Source of the DNA: Gemmatimonadaceae bacterium
GTDB lineage: Bacteria; Gemmatimonadota; Gemmatimonadetes; Gemmatimonadales; Gemmatimonadaceae
Reading direction: 5' to 3'
Assembly (NCBI GenBank): GCA_013816695.1
Contig: JACDDZ010000113.1
Span: forward strand, 1 to 5,961
DNA length: 5,961 bases
A model generated the notes under the pieces. That model made no database searches. It saw only the letters and a list, made by a program, of their open reading frames with translations, and was not told the origin of the DNA. Both the position numbers and the translations under genes were made by a program. Below, one piece after another: positions 5,914-5,961 of this stretch (its first letter is position 1; each line of letters starts with the position of its first letter).

Positions 5914-5961
5914 ATGAAAATGCTCGTACTTGGCGCCGGACTGCAGGGTTCGGCTTGCGCG
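5914..5961 (+). CDS. Start of a Rossmann-fold protein, perhaps saccharopine dehydrogenase-like (3' truncated by window edge)
   Basis: Sixteen codons are visible: MKMLVLGAGLQGSACA. The first beta strand runs into GAGLQG, a GxGxxG dinucleotide-binding loop (G7, G9, G12), so an NAD(P)-dependent enzyme is likely. The LVLGAGLQG pattern is common at the N-terminus of saccharopine dehydrogenase-family proteins, but 16 residues cannot separate these from other oxidoreductases. A second ATG at 5920 is possible. No clear Shine-Dalgarno or strong promoter is seen in 5852-5913. The gene diverges from the CoA-binding protein gene. Confidence 0.65.
   Translation, partial: MKMLVLGAGLQGSACA

Overview
The window looks like chromosomal DNA from a fairly GC-rich, non-model bacterium. 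The GyrA sequence, the gyrA-diguanylate cyclase gene order and the AGCT-rich intergenic repeats suggest Gemmatimonadota. That assignment is inference from recall and was not tested by a search.

Left edge (1-414): the last 37 codons of an unidentified plus-strand gene are followed by a 300-bp non-coding stretch. It holds two facing copies of an AGCT-rich repeat (126-176 and 238-275) and then a sigma70-like promoter for gyrA (340-368). An inverted repeat, CAAGGAC/GTCCTTG, overlaps the -35 box.

Main operon (415-5104, plus strand): three tightly packed genes. gyrA (415-2937) encodes a complete 840-aa DNA gyrase subunit A. Its TAA stop is followed with no gap, in the same frame, by the ATG of a coiled-coil/GAF/GGDEF diguanylate cyclase (2938-4071) whose GGEEF active site and RxxD inhibitory site are both intact. 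The third gene (4064-5104) overlaps the cyclase by 8 bp and encodes a predicted lipoprotein of unknown function, possibly a beta-propeller. No promoter or terminator is visible between the three, so co-transcription with translational coupling is likely. The set joins DNA topology, c-di-GMP signalling and an envelope protein, but nothing in the sequence shows a functional link between them.

Right part (5105-5961): a third copy of the AGCT repeat, containing a perfect 28-bp palindrome, follows the lipoprotein stop. Next come an unrelated 73-bp imperfect palindrome and a minus-strand gene for a YccU-type CoA-binding protein (5315-5764). A fourth, inverted repeat copy (5820-5851) lies in the divergent intergenic region. 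The window ends 16 codons into a plus-strand gene with a Rossmann-fold start (5914 onward).

The features most worth following up are the four-copy repeat family arranged as two inward-facing pairs (one enclosing a whole gene), glutamine at the quinolone-contact position of GyrA (Q85, E. coli Ser83), and the zero-gap coupling of gyrA to a c-di-GMP synthase. No transposase, CRISPR array, rRNA or tRNA gene was found.
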